A stretch of DNA of 35,204 nt from Caryophanales bacterium UBA2253 (GCA_002347755.1 DDXT01000033.1:1-35204), one strand, 5' to 3'. Positions 8,326 to 17,133 are shown, counted from the first letter of the stretch. The notes: generated by a model not told the origin, from the sequence alone. Translations and numbers: made by a program.

Positions 8326-9196
8326 TGTCTTTTTCGCTTTCTTCGTAGTATTTTACGAGCGCTTGGGTTCCCAAATCCCCAAAACCTTCTTGGGCCAGTT
8401 TTACATACATGTCGCGAACGGTGTGCAGCATTTTCAGGTCAATGCCTTTGTTTTCGGTCTCATCAATGGCCAAATTCATGTCCTTGATGAAATGCTTGAT
8501 GAAAAATCCCGGGGTCATGTCTCCCGACAGAGCCCGCGGCGCCGATACTTTCAGTTGCGTGCTGGCGGCGCTGCCGGTATTCCAGACCTCGACCAAAGCC
8601 TTGGGGTCCAACCCGTTGGCCTTGGAATAAGCGATCATTTCGCTGACTGCGGCGATGGCCCCCGCGACTCCGATTTGATTGGCCAGTTTCGCATGCTGCC
8701 CGAGTCCCGGTCCGCCCACGTAGACGACCGTTTTTCCCATCGCTTTCAAGATCGGCAAAACTTGTTCATAGGCGTTTTGGTCCCCGCCTCCGAAAATGGT
8801 CAGGGTTCCTTCCTTGGCGCCGATGCTTCCGCCTGTTACCGGACAATCCAGGCTTTGAATGCCGTGATACTGGGCTTCCAAATAAACTTCCCGGGCCAAT
8901 GACGGCGAGGAAGTCGTCATGTCAATGACGATCGTCCCGGCTTTGGCGTTATTCAGGATCTTGTCCTCATCAAAATAAACGCTGCGGACATCCCGCGGAA
9001 AACCGACCATGGTGATGATAATGTCATTTCGCTTGGAGAGCGCCGCGATCGAACTGATCAAAATGGCGCCTTCAGAAACAACGTCAACCACTTTTTCCGG
9101 CTGACGGGCATAAATTTCCACCTCATAGCCATTTTTCAATAGATTTTTGACCATGGACTTTCCCATGACTCCGACGCCGATAAATCCAATTTTCAT
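8306..9196 (-). CDS. NAD(P)-dependent oxidoreductase, 3-hydroxyisobutyrate dehydrogenase family
   Basis: A 296-residue beta-hydroxyacid dehydrogenase. It begins with the Rossmann motif GFIGVGVMG, followed by the substrate-binding DCPVTGGSIGAKEGTL. The catalytic Lys170 and Asn173 lie in GLGQHAKLANQ. Relatives act on 3-hydroxyisobutyrate, tartronate semialdehyde, 4-hydroxybutyrate or similar acids, and the exact substrate is not given by context. A strong AAGGAGG lies about 6 bases before the ATG. It is 15 bases downstream of the broken mntP and probably in the same transcript, so the premature stop in mntP may affect its expression by polarity. Confidence 0.92.
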   Translation of the reverse strand: MKIGFIGVGVMGKSMVKNLLKNGYEVEIYARQPEKVVDVVSEGAILISSIAALSKRNDIIITMVGFPRDVRSVYFDEDKILNNAKAGTIVIDMTTSSPSLAREVYLEAQYHGIQSLDCPVTGGSIGAKEGTLTIFGGGDQNAYEQVLPILKAMGKTVVYVGGPGLGQHAKLANQIGVAGAIAAVSEMIAYSKANGLDPKALVEVWNTGSAASTQLKVSAPRALSGDMTPGFFIKHFIKDMNLAIDETENKGIDLKMLHTVRDMYVKLAQEGFGDLGTQALVKYYEESEKDNGPKNN

Positions 9197-9211
9197 GTTG
9201 TCCTCCTTAAA

Positions 9212-9766
9212 TTATCCCATCAATCCTTTGATGAGTATTTTGATTCTGATCCCGATCAGAATGAGTCCCCCGAAAAGGACGGCTTTGTTTTTCAGGATCT
9301 CCCCAAATCTCTTTCCCAAATAAACAAAGACCAGACTGAGGCCGAAAGTGATCAAAGCGATGATCAGCAACGCCGAAAACGCTTCAATGTTCAAGGCCGC
9401 GAATGTCAGTCCGACCAAGAAGGCATCAATGCTGGTGGCCACGGCTTAAACCAAAAGGGTGGAAAAAGTTTGAAGAAGGCAAACTTCGTCTTTGTTCTTC
9501 TGCTGTTCCCAGATCATTTTTCCTCCCAGAAAGATTAAAACTCCCAAGGCCAGAAAAAAAGCAAAATCGGTAATGAAACCGGTAAACAACGTTCCCAGAA
9601 AATAGCCCAGAAGCGGCATGATCCCCTGAAAGATCCCAAACATGAGAGCAATGAGCAAAGCCTTTTGGATCTTCATTCTCTTGCCCAGAAGGCCGTTGCA
9701 AATGGCTACGGCGGAAGCATCCATCGAAAGCCCGATTCCAATAAGTATTATTTCCCAAATCTTCAA
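9212..9766 (-). pseudogene. mntP: mntP manganese efflux pump, interrupted by an in-frame TAA
   Basis: An almost complete MntP (about 184 codons; the family runs about 180-190) read from a TTG at 9766 preceded by AGAGG. The first part has GLSMDASAVAICNG and FGIFQGIMPLLGYFLG. After STLLV a TAA at 9443-9445 stops translation, and the same frame continues as AVATSIDAFLVGLTF to a normal C-terminus (GGLILIGIRIKILIKGL). No frameshift is involved: one codon, aligned with the residue before AIATSLDA in E. coli MntP, is a stop. A GTG directly after the stop could start a 76-residue fragment, but it has no clear ribosome binding site. It could be a real recent inactivation, a suppressed stop or a sequencing error. 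Confidence 0.85.
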
Positions 9767-9777
9767 ATTTCCTCTTA

Positions 9778-9846
9778 ATAAAAAAGAGATGGAATCTCTT
9801 AAAAATCAGGTGCTGCGCACCCGTTTTTCAGGCGATAATCTCTTTT
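9778..9846 (-). promoter_or_regulatory. attenuator-like leader ahead of mntP
   Basis: Two hairpins lie between the stop codon at 9845 and the TTG of mntP. The first (9801-9828) pairs AAAAA and GGGTGC with GCACCT and TTTTT. The second (9784-9800) pairs AAGAGAT with ATCTCTT and is followed by a T-run. A second AAAAGAGAT directly after the stop codon (9838-9846) can pair with the same ATCTCTTTT, giving a mutually exclusive antiterminator. There is no room for a promoter between the last T-run and the start, so mntP must be reached by read-through. mntP is often under the yybP-ykoY manganese riboswitch, but that aptamer's conserved loops were not recognised here. Confidence 0.5.
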
Positions 9847-10153
9847 AGTCGTTTTTGTCAGTTGAGTCTTTCATGGTTGGGGTAAGCAGAATGTGAAAAA
9901 CCGGAATGAGAAGCAGTACGACCCAACCCGGATGCCACAGTCCGAAGACCAATCCGAGGATCAGGTATATCCCAACAATGACGAGGGGAATGGAGAACCG
10001 GATTTTCTTCTTTCCGACCAAAAAAGGCATCAGCGGTATCAAAAGGAATACGAGCCAGGCCGGGTGCCATTTATCAGTCAAAAATCCCAACAACAAAAAC
10101 GCTATGGTGCAAATAAAAGGGGTAATGGCGATTACTTTATTTTTGATTGACAT
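9845..10153 (-). CDS. small membrane protein with two WHPxW repeats
   Basis: A 102-residue protein of unknown function with about four hydrophobic segments and an internal duplication. Residues about 23-45 contain TDKWHPAWLVFLLIP, and residues about 69-86 contain FGLWHPGWVVLLLIP. Each repeat places Trp-His-Pro just before a membrane span. A basic linker GKKKIR separates the halves and the C-terminus is charged (STDKND). It has a strong GGAGGG ribosome binding site and a good promoter (10172-10200). It is first in line before the mntP leader. I do not recognise a named family with confidence. Confidence 0.75.
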   Translation of the reverse strand: MSIKNKVIAITPFICTIAFLLLGFLTDKWHPAWLVFLLIPLMPFLVGKKKIRFSIPLVIVGIYLILGLVFGLWHPGWVVLLLIPVFHILLTPTMKDSTDKND

Positions 10154-10171
10154 AATTTCCCTCCAAATAAA

Positions 10172-10200
10172 ATTATACTATTTTATCGGAATTATATCAA
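10172..10200 (-). promoter_or_regulatory. promoter of the small membrane protein gene
   Basis: Minus-strand TTGATA and TATAAT are spaced by 17 bases, 19 bases upstream of the ATG at 10153. It starts the minus-strand series running to the terminator at 5705. Confidence 0.8.
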
Positions 10201-10220
10201 TTATTTTTTTGCTTTCGCGT

Positions 10221-13200
10221 TCAGAACACTTTTTTCAGCGTTTCTTGGAAAATCGAGTACAGATAGCCGCTGATTTTCTTGGTCGTGACGGATTGCACGT
10301 ATTCCCGATAATTGATCAATTGTTCGGCGTACCCGGCTTTTCCCAGGTCACCCAGTTTGTAATCGATGATGATCATTTCTTCCGGGGTCTCCAAAAGCAG
10401 ATCGATGATCCCGCGGCGGGTGGCGTCTTGGCGAAATTCGAATTGATGTTCGCGATAAACTTTGATGATGTTTTTTGTAGAGAAAAGCGAAATCCCAAAA
10501 AAGGCCAGCAGTTTGGCTTTGATTAGCGGTTCCACACCCATTTTTTCGATTTGAAGACCGATGTCCTTGGAAAAATCAATGATTTCCAGGCATTCATGGA
10601 TCTTGGTCCCCAGTTCCATTTTTGCTTCCTCCTCCTTTTCCAACAATCCCATGGCTTTTGAGGAAGCGATCCGGGTGACGGCTGCTTGTTTTTCCAAAGT
10701 GACCCGGTGATGTTTGATGGCTATTAACTTTCTTTCGGGCGGACTCGCCACCTCGGCTTTCTTCAAGCGCTCAGGAGTAAACTCCGAATTGAGGATTTCC
10801 GAAGAATACGGGGATAAAATTCCCCGCACCGAATCGAACACGGCGGCCAAAGACCGGAAATTGAGCCGGTCTTCCAAAGGGACCGGTCCGTCGCCGAAGG
10901 AATGATCGTTCCCATTTTTGGGAAGAATCACCACGATCTTCTCTTTGGCCCTGGTCATGGCCACATACAAGAGCCGCAGTCTTTCGCTGACTTCTTCGGT
11001 TTTGTAGCGGTTCGCGACTAAAACCTTTTGAAAAGTGTCTTTCAGGCCCTCATCAAAGACCGGAAGGATGATTCCGTACTTTCGGTCAAAAAGGACTTTT
11101 TCCCGGATCTCCGCCAGGTTAAAGCGGCCCGACAAGACCGGATAATAACAGATCGGAAACTCCAATCCCTTGGATTTGTGAATGGACATCATTCGCACCG
11201 CATTGAGGTCGGAAGCAGTGTTTTTCGGAATTTCGAAGTCTAATTTGGCTTCCAACATGGCATCCAGATAGTTTATGACGTCCAGAAAGCGGTATCCGGC
11301 CCGATCCAGTTCCTGGAATTTTTCAAGCAAAAAGTTGAGCCGGTTTTCCGTTTCCTCAATGTTTCCCAAACGCAAGATCTTTTCCCAAATCCCGAATGAT
11401 TTGTAGATTTCACCTAATATTTGGGCCGTAGTCGAGTTTCGGATGTTTTGGGCAATGTAATTGCACTTCTCCCAGAATTCAGGGTAGCGCGATTTTACCC
11501 CCTCGCGAAGGTCATTTTGGAAAATTTCAAAAATGTCGCGGTCCTTTGCTTCAACCACAAAACTTCGCAAAACTCCCAAAAGCGTTTCGCGCCCGAAGTC
11601 CGAAAAATAGGCTTCATCAGTTAAAGACCAGATGAATTTTAACAAGTTACCGATGGCGAAAATTTCCCGGCTGGTCAGAATGTTTTCGTCTTTGGCGATG
11701 TCCAAAGGCAGATTCCAACTTTCAAAAACCTGTTTAAACAAATCAAACTGGGACTTTTCCGCGGTCAGGATCGCAAAATCGCGGTATTGGACCGGCCGCA
11801 TGGTTTTTGTTTCTTTATCGAGAACCATATACTTTTCTTTGATTTTTTTGGAAATGTCGGAAGCGAGAATGCAAGCTTCGATCTCATGATTGGACAAACG
11901 GTAGTTTTCCGAATCGTAAGTCAGGACTTGCAACTGGCGGTCTCCGATCGGGGAATAATGGACATTGCCATACTTCAGCATTTGGGAATCGTCATAATCG
12001 ACTCCTCCCAATTCGCCGGACATGATCCGCGCGAAGATATCATTGACGGCGTTCAAAACTTCCCTCCGAGACCGGAAATTCTTCGAAAGATCAATGACCA
12101 TTCCATCCGACCCTTGCTCATAAAGTTTGTATTTGGCCTTAAAAATGTCCGGGTTGGCATAACGGAAGCGATAAATCGATTGTTTGACGTCGCCAACCAA
12201 GAAAAGATTGCGATTTTCCAAATCGGAGATCAAAGCATCCTGAACGTCGCTGGTATCCTGGTATTCGTCGATCAAAATCTCGTAAGTATTCAGGCGGATG
12301 GCTTCCCGAACTTCAAAAAAATCCCGGACCAGACGGATGGCCAGTTTCGCAATGTCCATGAATCCAAACAAATTGTTCGCTTTTTTAAAGGCCGAGAAGC
12401 GCGAATCGATTTCTTTAGCCAAAGACGCCAGAGTTTCGGCGTATTTCTGGGTTTGAATCACTTCAACTTTCATTTCGGCCGTCTGGTTGTAAGTCAGCAG
12501 GGACCGAAGCGAACCAAGCGACTTCTTGATTCCCTCTTTTTCGGTCCGAACCAGTTCTTTTTGATCTGGGTCGGCACATTTTGAAGGCAGCCGGGGAAGC
12601 GATACTTCTGCGTTTTCCCGATACTTTTCATAACTTTTGGAAGCCAACAAATCGGAGAGGGCTTCTTCAACATCCAAAACATGTTTGCGCATCGTCTCAT
12701 CGGTGATTGAAGATTTAAGCCGCTGCAAACGGCGGGAAATTCGCGAAGCTTCCTGCTTAATCAGATCCAGATAATCGGCAATTGATTCATCAAGGAGGGC
12801 ATCGGTCAAAAAATGTTGGCCGTATCCGTTCAAGATTTCCTCTTTGTTGGGCAGTAGGTTCATTTTTTCATCGATGTCGCTAAGGTATTGTTGCAAATTA
12901 TCATCACTTTTTTGACATAAAAGACTGACCAGATCCAAGAAACCCCGATCTTCGGCTTCGAATTTCTCCTCCGAAATCTGACGGATGATGGCTTTTTTAG
13001 CCGTATGAAAAACGACTTTGTCACCAATGTCAATGTTTCGGCTGACTCCCAACAAATAATGGTACTTTCTCACCAGCCACAAAGCAAAAGCGTCAAAAGT
13101 CTGGATGTTGGCTTGATCGAGATAATCCAAAGGGGCTTGGAGAGCCGAGTCACCCAAAGCGATCTCTTCATCAAGTCGCTTTCGCAGCCGTTCTTTCATT

Positions 13201-13406
13201 TCGCTCGCCGCCGCCCGAGTAAAAGTCAGGACGATCAGCCGATCCAGTCCGATCCCTTTTTTTAAGATCTGCACGATCCTCTCGGTCAGGACCGCGGTCT
13301 TTCCGCTTCCGGCGCCGGCGTTGACGAGGATGTTCTTTCCGGTAGCGTGGATGGCGAGCCATTGTTCGTCGCTCCAAAAGGTTTGTTTTGGTTTATTCGG
13401 AATCAT
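10221..13406 (-). CDS. addA: ATP-dependent helicase/nuclease subunit A (AddA)
   Basis: A 1061-residue UvrD-type helicase fused to a C-terminal RecB-like nuclease. It processes double-strand breaks for RecA loading as part of AddAB. Helicase motifs in order: Walker A NAGAGSGKTAV (about residues 29-39), LIDEYQDTSDVQ, VGDVKQSIYRFRYANPDIF, MSIHKSKGLEFPI, and LLYVAMTRAKEKIVV. The nuclease has RRGIIDLLLE and IIIDYKLGDL with a downstream Gln in AEQLINYREYV. It is shorter than the usual roughly 1200 residues but no motif is missing. The ATG lies inside the end of the AddB-like gene (14-base overlap) with GGGAGGG upstream. Confidence 0.95.
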   Translation of the reverse strand: MIPNKPKQTFWSDEQWLAIHATGKNILVNAGAGSGKTAVLTERIVQILKKGIGLDRLIVLTFTRAAASEMKERLRKRLDEEIALGDSALQAPLDYLDQANIQTFDAFALWLVRKYHYLLGVSRNIDIGDKVVFHTAKKAIIRQISEEKFEAEDRGFLDLVSLLCQKSDDNLQQYLSDIDEKMNLLPNKEEILNGYGQHFLTDALLDESIADYLDLIKQEASRISRRLQRLKSSITDETMRKHVLDVEEALSDLLASKSYEKYRENAEVSLPRLPSKCADPDQKELVRTEKEGIKKSLGSLRSLLTYNQTAEMKVEVIQTQKYAETLASLAKEIDSRFSAFKKANNLFGFMDIAKLAIRLVRDFFEVREAIRLNTYEILIDEYQDTSDVQDALISDLENRNLFLVGDVKQSIYRFRYANPDIFKAKYKLYEQGSDGMVIDLSKNFRSRREVLNAVNDIFARIMSGELGGVDYDDSQMLKYGNVHYSPIGDRQLQVLTYDSENYRLSNHEIEACILASDISKKIKEKYMVLDKETKTMRPVQYRDFAILTAEKSQFDLFKQVFESWNLPLDIAKDENILTSREIFAIGNLLKFIWSLTDEAYFSDFGRETLLGVLRSFVVEAKDRDIFEIFQNDLREGVKSRYPEFWEKCNYIAQNIRNSTTAQILGEIYKSFGIWEKILRLGNIEETENRLNFLLEKFQELDRAGYRFLDVINYLDAMLEAKLDFEIPKNTASDLNAVRMMSIHKSKGLEFPICYYPVLSGRFNLAEIREKVLFDRKYGIILPVFDEGLKDTFQKVLVANRYKTEEVSERLRLLYVAMTRAKEKIVVILPKNGNDHSFGDGPVPLEDRLNFRSLAAVFDSVRGILSPYSSEILNSEFTPERLKKAEVASPPERKLIAIKHHRVTLEKQAAVTRIASSKAMGLLEKEEEAKMELGTKIHECLEIIDFSKDIGLQIEKMGVEPLIKAKLLAFFGISLFSTKNIIKVYREHQFEFRQDATRRGIIDLLLETPEEMIIIDYKLGDLGKAGYAEQLINYREYVQSVTTKKISGYLYSIFQETLKKVF

Positions 13407-15834
13407 TTTTCCCTCCCAGAAACGCTAGATTCTTCTGTTCCGGAAGCACCTGGTAATCGTCCTCATCCCGGCCGCACAAATCGCGATATGAGCAGAATTG
13501 ACAGCTGTCGAAACTCCCCAATTTCTTCGGGTTGATCGGGAAATGTCCGGAAATTATGGCATTGACCGCTTCTTTGATCTTGGTTTCAACCAAAGCCAGC
13601 AGTTTTTGAAAAACTTCTTCATTCATGACTCGGCTTCCGGCCGAAAAACTTCCGTCTTTGTTGATCTTCAGGTTTTGAATGAGCCGATCTTCGGTTCCAA
13701 AATTCGGGTCAATGGCCCTTAGAACCCGGTGGTCGGATGAACTGTATCCCATCAGACGGAAAAAGTCTTGAAGCTGCTCTTCGTAAGTCTGACCTTCGAT
13801 TCGGCTCAATATCCCGGGCGGCATGACTCTTTGCAAATAACCGCCGGCGAATCCGCCGGGTAATTCTTCCGTTTGCGCAAGCAAATAAAAATAAATCATC
13901 AGCTGCATGTTCAGGCCATAAAAGATCCGATCGAAATTGATTTCGGCGCGGCTGGTTTTGTAATCGATGACCGCGGTGTAAGTTTTACCCCCGACTTCCC
14001 CGGTCAAAATTTTGTCAATCTTGCCTTTCAGGATCACCAAAGGATCCTTTTTTAGTTCAACACTGTATTCTTTTTCCAAACCCGCCAAGCGGAAGGCGGA
14101 ATTTTGCTTTTGTTTTTCCAAAAAATCATAAAACGGCTTGAGTGCGGATTGATATTTTTCCATGAAAAAACGGTCCCGTTTGGAAACCATCAGCCCTTTT
14201 TCAACATAGAAGGCTTCCATTTTGGTTCGGACGAATTCGTCCGCATCTTCTATGTTTCCTTCTTTAAACAAATCGCAAAGAATGCCATGAATGAGGTTTC
14301 CTAAGAAAAGGACTTCTTCGTTTGCGGGGCGAAAGACCTTCAAAACTTTTTCCAAATAGAACAAAAACCCGCATTGGTAGTATTTGTCTATGCTCGTGTA
14401 AGATAGAACCAAAGGTTTCTTCAAGTACTTTGCCCACGACTCGCGGTCCAGACCTTGAAAAGCATGGCTGTATTTCCGATAACCGCTATTCGGATAGTTT
14501 TGAGTCAGAATCGAAAGTTCCTGATCGGCTTGGCCATATTTGTAAAAAAGGTCAAGTTTCTTTCCCAGTTGCAACAAATCCAAATGATCGGAAAAACTTT
14601 CCTCAATCTTTCCGAAAAATCGAGTCTTCTCGACGATGATCCGCTTTGGAAGGTTGAGAAGAAAACTTGAGACCGGAATGATGGATTCCTGATCAAAAGT
14701 AATCGCCACCTGCCCGGCTTTTTCCATGAGTTCCAGACAATTCCGGCGTTCCGTTTGGTTCTTCGTCCGCGAATTGATCAGGCCCCAGAAATCTTTTTCC
14801 GAATCAGTCAGATAATCGTCATCCAAATGGACCATCGGAAAATGATCCTGATGACAGCCGATGACGAAAACATGATCCGCTTCGGTAATGTTTGCATGCA
14901 AAAGGTTCTCGCAGACTAAAACGTTGGTTTGCTCGGGCCGGGAGGCGGGGGTGTTCTTCAGTTGATAGATCAAATCATCCAAAACCTCGGAAACGACGAA
15001 GTCCGATTTTAGATATCCGTTAAGCAAATCGGCGAGATCCCCCAATAAACGAGGGTCAGTACCTTGATTTTTTCGAAGGACCGCTTCCGCGGCGGCTCGA
15101 AGATCGGTTTTGGAAATTTCCTTTAACTCGGAAACGATTTTCTTGATGGCTTCATATTCCCAAAGGCTCGCTGTTTCCGGAAACCAAAGGTCGATGCCGG
15201 CCAGTCCGAAGACTTCTTTGGCGTACGGAACATAAGCTTTTGGTAGCTGATGGATTCGGATGTTCCCAAAAGCCACTCCCTGTTCAAGCAAAGACGCCGT
15301 TTCCTCAAGCAGGAAGCGGATCTCATCTTTGAATGAAGAGCATCCAATCAGGCGGATGCGCTTATTCTTTGGATATGAACATGCATAATCGATGACGTTC
15401 GCGGATACCGGCAGCATTGCCCGAGCCCGGTTGAAAAAGTCATCCGCCTTGTCGTCCCCGACCACCAAGATGGTTCTGTTTTCATAACGGGCCAAATTCA
15501 GAGGATCTCTGGTCAAATAGGACTGATATTCCTTTTTTATGACAAATAACTCCAATAATTTGGAGTTATGATTCGATTCGCCGGCCAAAAGGCTGTTGCG
15601 TAGCAAAATGTCCGCCAATTCCGGAGTAAGGTTTTGACTTTTTTGTAAAGCGATCCGGGCTTGGTTGGGGTAGCATCCCACTAGATCCCGGATCACTTCT
15701 TGGAAACTTTTAAAACTGACATCGAGCAGCAGCTTCATTTCGCTGATCTTGCGCAGGAGCAAATGCTTGAAAGCGGAATCGGAAATGACCATGGCCCGGT
15801 CAATTTGTTTTAGTTTTTCGGTCAGTTGTTCCAT
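13393..15834 (-). CDS. addB: AddB-like PD-(D/E)XK nuclease with Fe-S cluster
   Basis: An 813-residue protein assigned as the AddB partner by position and C-terminal features. The nuclease domain has KGKIDKI, VIDYKTSRAE and the Gln in GLNMQLMIYFYL. The iron-sulfur staple shows one cysteine before the domain (DKYYQCGF) and a C-terminal C-x2-C-x5-C (SCQFCSYRDLC), as in AddB. It is far shorter than typical AddB (about 1150 residues), and I see no Walker A motif in the N-terminal half. In B. subtilis AddAB the AddB ATP site is not needed for translocation, so loss of the motif is plausible. An AGGAGGGG site precedes the ATG, 17 bases after the PLP enzyme gene. Confidence 0.85.
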   Translation of the reverse strand: MEQLTEKLKQIDRAMVISDSAFKHLLLRKISEMKLLLDVSFKSFQEVIRDLVGCYPNQARIALQKSQNLTPELADILLRNSLLAGESNHNSKLLELFVIKKEYQSYLTRDPLNLARYENRTILVVGDDKADDFFNRARAMLPVSANVIDYACSYPKNKRIRLIGCSSFKDEIRFLLEETASLLEQGVAFGNIRIHQLPKAYVPYAKEVFGLAGIDLWFPETASLWEYEAIKKIVSELKEISKTDLRAAAEAVLRKNQGTDPRLLGDLADLLNGYLKSDFVVSEVLDDLIYQLKNTPASRPEQTNVLVCENLLHANITEADHVFVIGCHQDHFPMVHLDDDYLTDSEKDFWGLINSRTKNQTERRNCLELMEKAGQVAITFDQESIIPVSSFLLNLPKRIIVEKTRFFGKIEESFSDHLDLLQLGKKLDLFYKYGQADQELSILTQNYPNSGYRKYSHAFQGLDRESWAKYLKKPLVLSYTSIDKYYQCGFLFYLEKVLKVFRPANEEVLFLGNLIHGILCDLFKEGNIEDADEFVRTKMEAFYVEKGLMVSKRDRFFMEKYQSALKPFYDFLEKQKQNSAFRLAGLEKEYSVELKKDPLVILKGKIDKILTGEVGGKTYTAVIDYKTSRAEINFDRIFYGLNMQLMIYFYLLAQTEELPGGFAGGYLQRVMPPGILSRIEGQTYEEQLQDFFRLMGYSSSDHRVLRAIDPNFGTEDRLIQNLKINKDGSFSAGSRVMNEEVFQKLLALVETKIKEAVNAIISGHFPINPKKLGSFDSCQFCSYRDLCGRDEDDYQVLPEQKNLAFLGGKNDSE

Positions 15835-15851
15835 TTGCCCCTCCTTTTTGG

Positions 15852-17009
15852 CTATTTGTTTAAATGGATCAGAACAAAACTTTTAAGCATGCCCATTCCC
15901 GCTTTGAGCTGATTTATTCCGCAGGCGATGTTTAAACGAATGAAGCCGTTGCAGCCTTCCCCGTAAGTTTCTCCGGCTTTGATGATCATTCCCTGTTCCA
16001 ACAGGCCGTCGGTTATTTCTTGGCAAGTCAGATTTAAGAAACGTAAGTCCGCCCAAACCAGATAAGTGCCTTCCAAATCGGCGATCTTCACCATCGGAAG
16101 TTCTTTTACCAAGAATTCCTTGACGAAGGCGTAGTTCTTCCGAAGATGCTCCAACTGCGCTTCCAGCCAGGGTTCACCCAAGGCATAAGCCGCTTTGCAA
16201 GCCGTCAGGGCCAGGACATTCGGCGACTGAATGAAATGCCGGGCCGCGGCTTTGGAGTAGGCGGCGCGAAAACGCGGGTTGGGGATGAAGATGTTCGAAT
16301 TCTGGAGCCCGGCCAAATTGAAAGTTTTTGACGGGGCGGTGCAGATCAAAACCCGGTCGTATTCCGAAAGGTACTTTCCGATCGAGATGAACGGCTTGGG
16401 AGCCAAAATGAAATCGCAATGGATCTCATCGCTGATCAGAATTACTTGATATTGTTTGCACAAAGCCACGAGTCGGTCCAATTCCGCCTGATCCCAAACT
16501 CGTCCCACCGGATTGTGCGGATTGCAAAGGATCATCATCTTGGCTCCGTCTTTAAAGCATTTTTCCAAATCATCAAAATCCATGACATAACGGTTTTCGG
16601 TTCGAAGCAGCTTATTTACCACCAAAGTGCGGTTGGTTTGAGTAACAACCGCATAGAAAGGATCATAAACCGGCGATTGCACGACGATTTTGTCACCGGG
16701 CTCAGTCAGAGCTTCGATCGAAAAAGCCATCGAAGGAATGACGCCGATGCAGGGGATGATCCAGTCCTTCCGGATTTGATAATGATAACGGCGGCTGACC
16801 CAATTTACCAGGACCTCCAAGTACTCATCATCCACGAAAGTATACCCAAAAATGCCATGATCGCAGCGTTTTTTGATGGCCGCAATGATTTCCGGGGCGG
16901 TTTGGTAATCCGAATCCGCTATCGAAAAAGAAAGTTGGTGTTCGTTCGCGGTTTTCCACTTCCACGACGACGTGTTCAAGCGACAGATCGATCGGTTAAA
17001 ATTGTCCAT
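15852..17009 (-). CDS. MalY/PatB family pyridoxal-phosphate enzyme (putative cystathionine beta-lyase)
   Basis: A 385-residue fold-type I PLP enzyme. Motifs: IADSDYQTAPEI near the N-terminus (ADMDF-like in MalY/PatB), LCNPHNPVGRVW, LISDEIHCDF, and the PLP lysine Lys228 in TAPSKTFNLAGLQ; the C-terminal FIRLNIAC holds the carboxylate-binding Arg. MalY/PatB enzymes cleave cystathionine or cysteine conjugates, but some are aminotransferases, so the reaction is a family inference. The ATG at 17009 is chosen because AGGAG sits 5 bases before it; the GTG two codons upstream overlaps that site. It heads a likely transcript with the AddB and AddA genes. Confidence 0.88.
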   Translation of the reverse strand: MDNFNRSICRLNTSSWKWKTANEHQLSFSIADSDYQTAPEIIAAIKKRCDHGIFGYTFVDDEYLEVLVNWVSRRYHYQIRKDWIIPCIGVIPSMAFSIEALTEPGDKIVVQSPVYDPFYAVVTQTNRTLVVNKLLRTENRYVMDFDDLEKCFKDGAKMMILCNPHNPVGRVWDQAELDRLVALCKQYQVILISDEIHCDFILAPKPFISIGKYLSEYDRVLICTAPSKTFNLAGLQNSNIFIPNPRFRAAYSKAAARHFIQSPNVLALTACKAAYALGEPWLEAQLEHLRKNYAFVKEFLVKELPMVKIADLEGTYLVWADLRFLNLTCQEITDGLLEQGMIIKAGETYGEGCNGFIRLNIACGINQLKAGMGMLKSFVLIHLNK

Positions 17010-17025
17010 TTTCACTCCTTTTAAA

Positions 17026-17045
17026 ATTCCCTTCCAAAAGGGAAT
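17026..17045 (-). promoter_or_regulatory. leader hairpin ahead of the MalY/PatB gene
   Basis: Arms ATTCCCTT and AAGGGAAT (8 bp, 4-base loop) lie in the short leader, followed by TTTT just before the AGGAG site. It could stabilise the message, attenuate transcription or modulate ribosome access; nothing in the sequence decides which. Confidence 0.5.
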
Positions 17046-17055
17046 GCTTTTCTAA

Positions 17056-17084
17056 ATTATAACACTTTCCCCCACCGTTTCCAA
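17056..17084 (-). promoter_or_regulatory. promoter of the malY-like/addB/addA transcript
   Basis: Minus-strand TTGGAA and TATAAT with 17-base spacing and an extended -10 (TGTTATAAT). The leader to the ATG at 17009 is about 40 bases. Confidence 0.78.
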
Positions 17085-17104
17085 CTCAAAATGAAGCAAA
17101 TATG

Positions 17105-17133
17105 TAGAAAGAAAAAAAGGATTGATATATAAT
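17105..17133 (+). promoter_or_regulatory. possible thioredoxin promoter
   Basis: A perfect TATAAT at 17128-17133 on the plus strand, with a weak -35 (TAGAAA) 17 bases upstream. It lies 32 bases ahead of the trxA ATG. Confidence 0.5.

Noticed and set aside
9778..9846. yybP-ykoY manganese riboswitch ahead of mntP
   Set aside because: The gap is too short for the full aptamer plus expression platform, and the conserved aptamer loops were not recognised. Only a generic attenuator is claimed.
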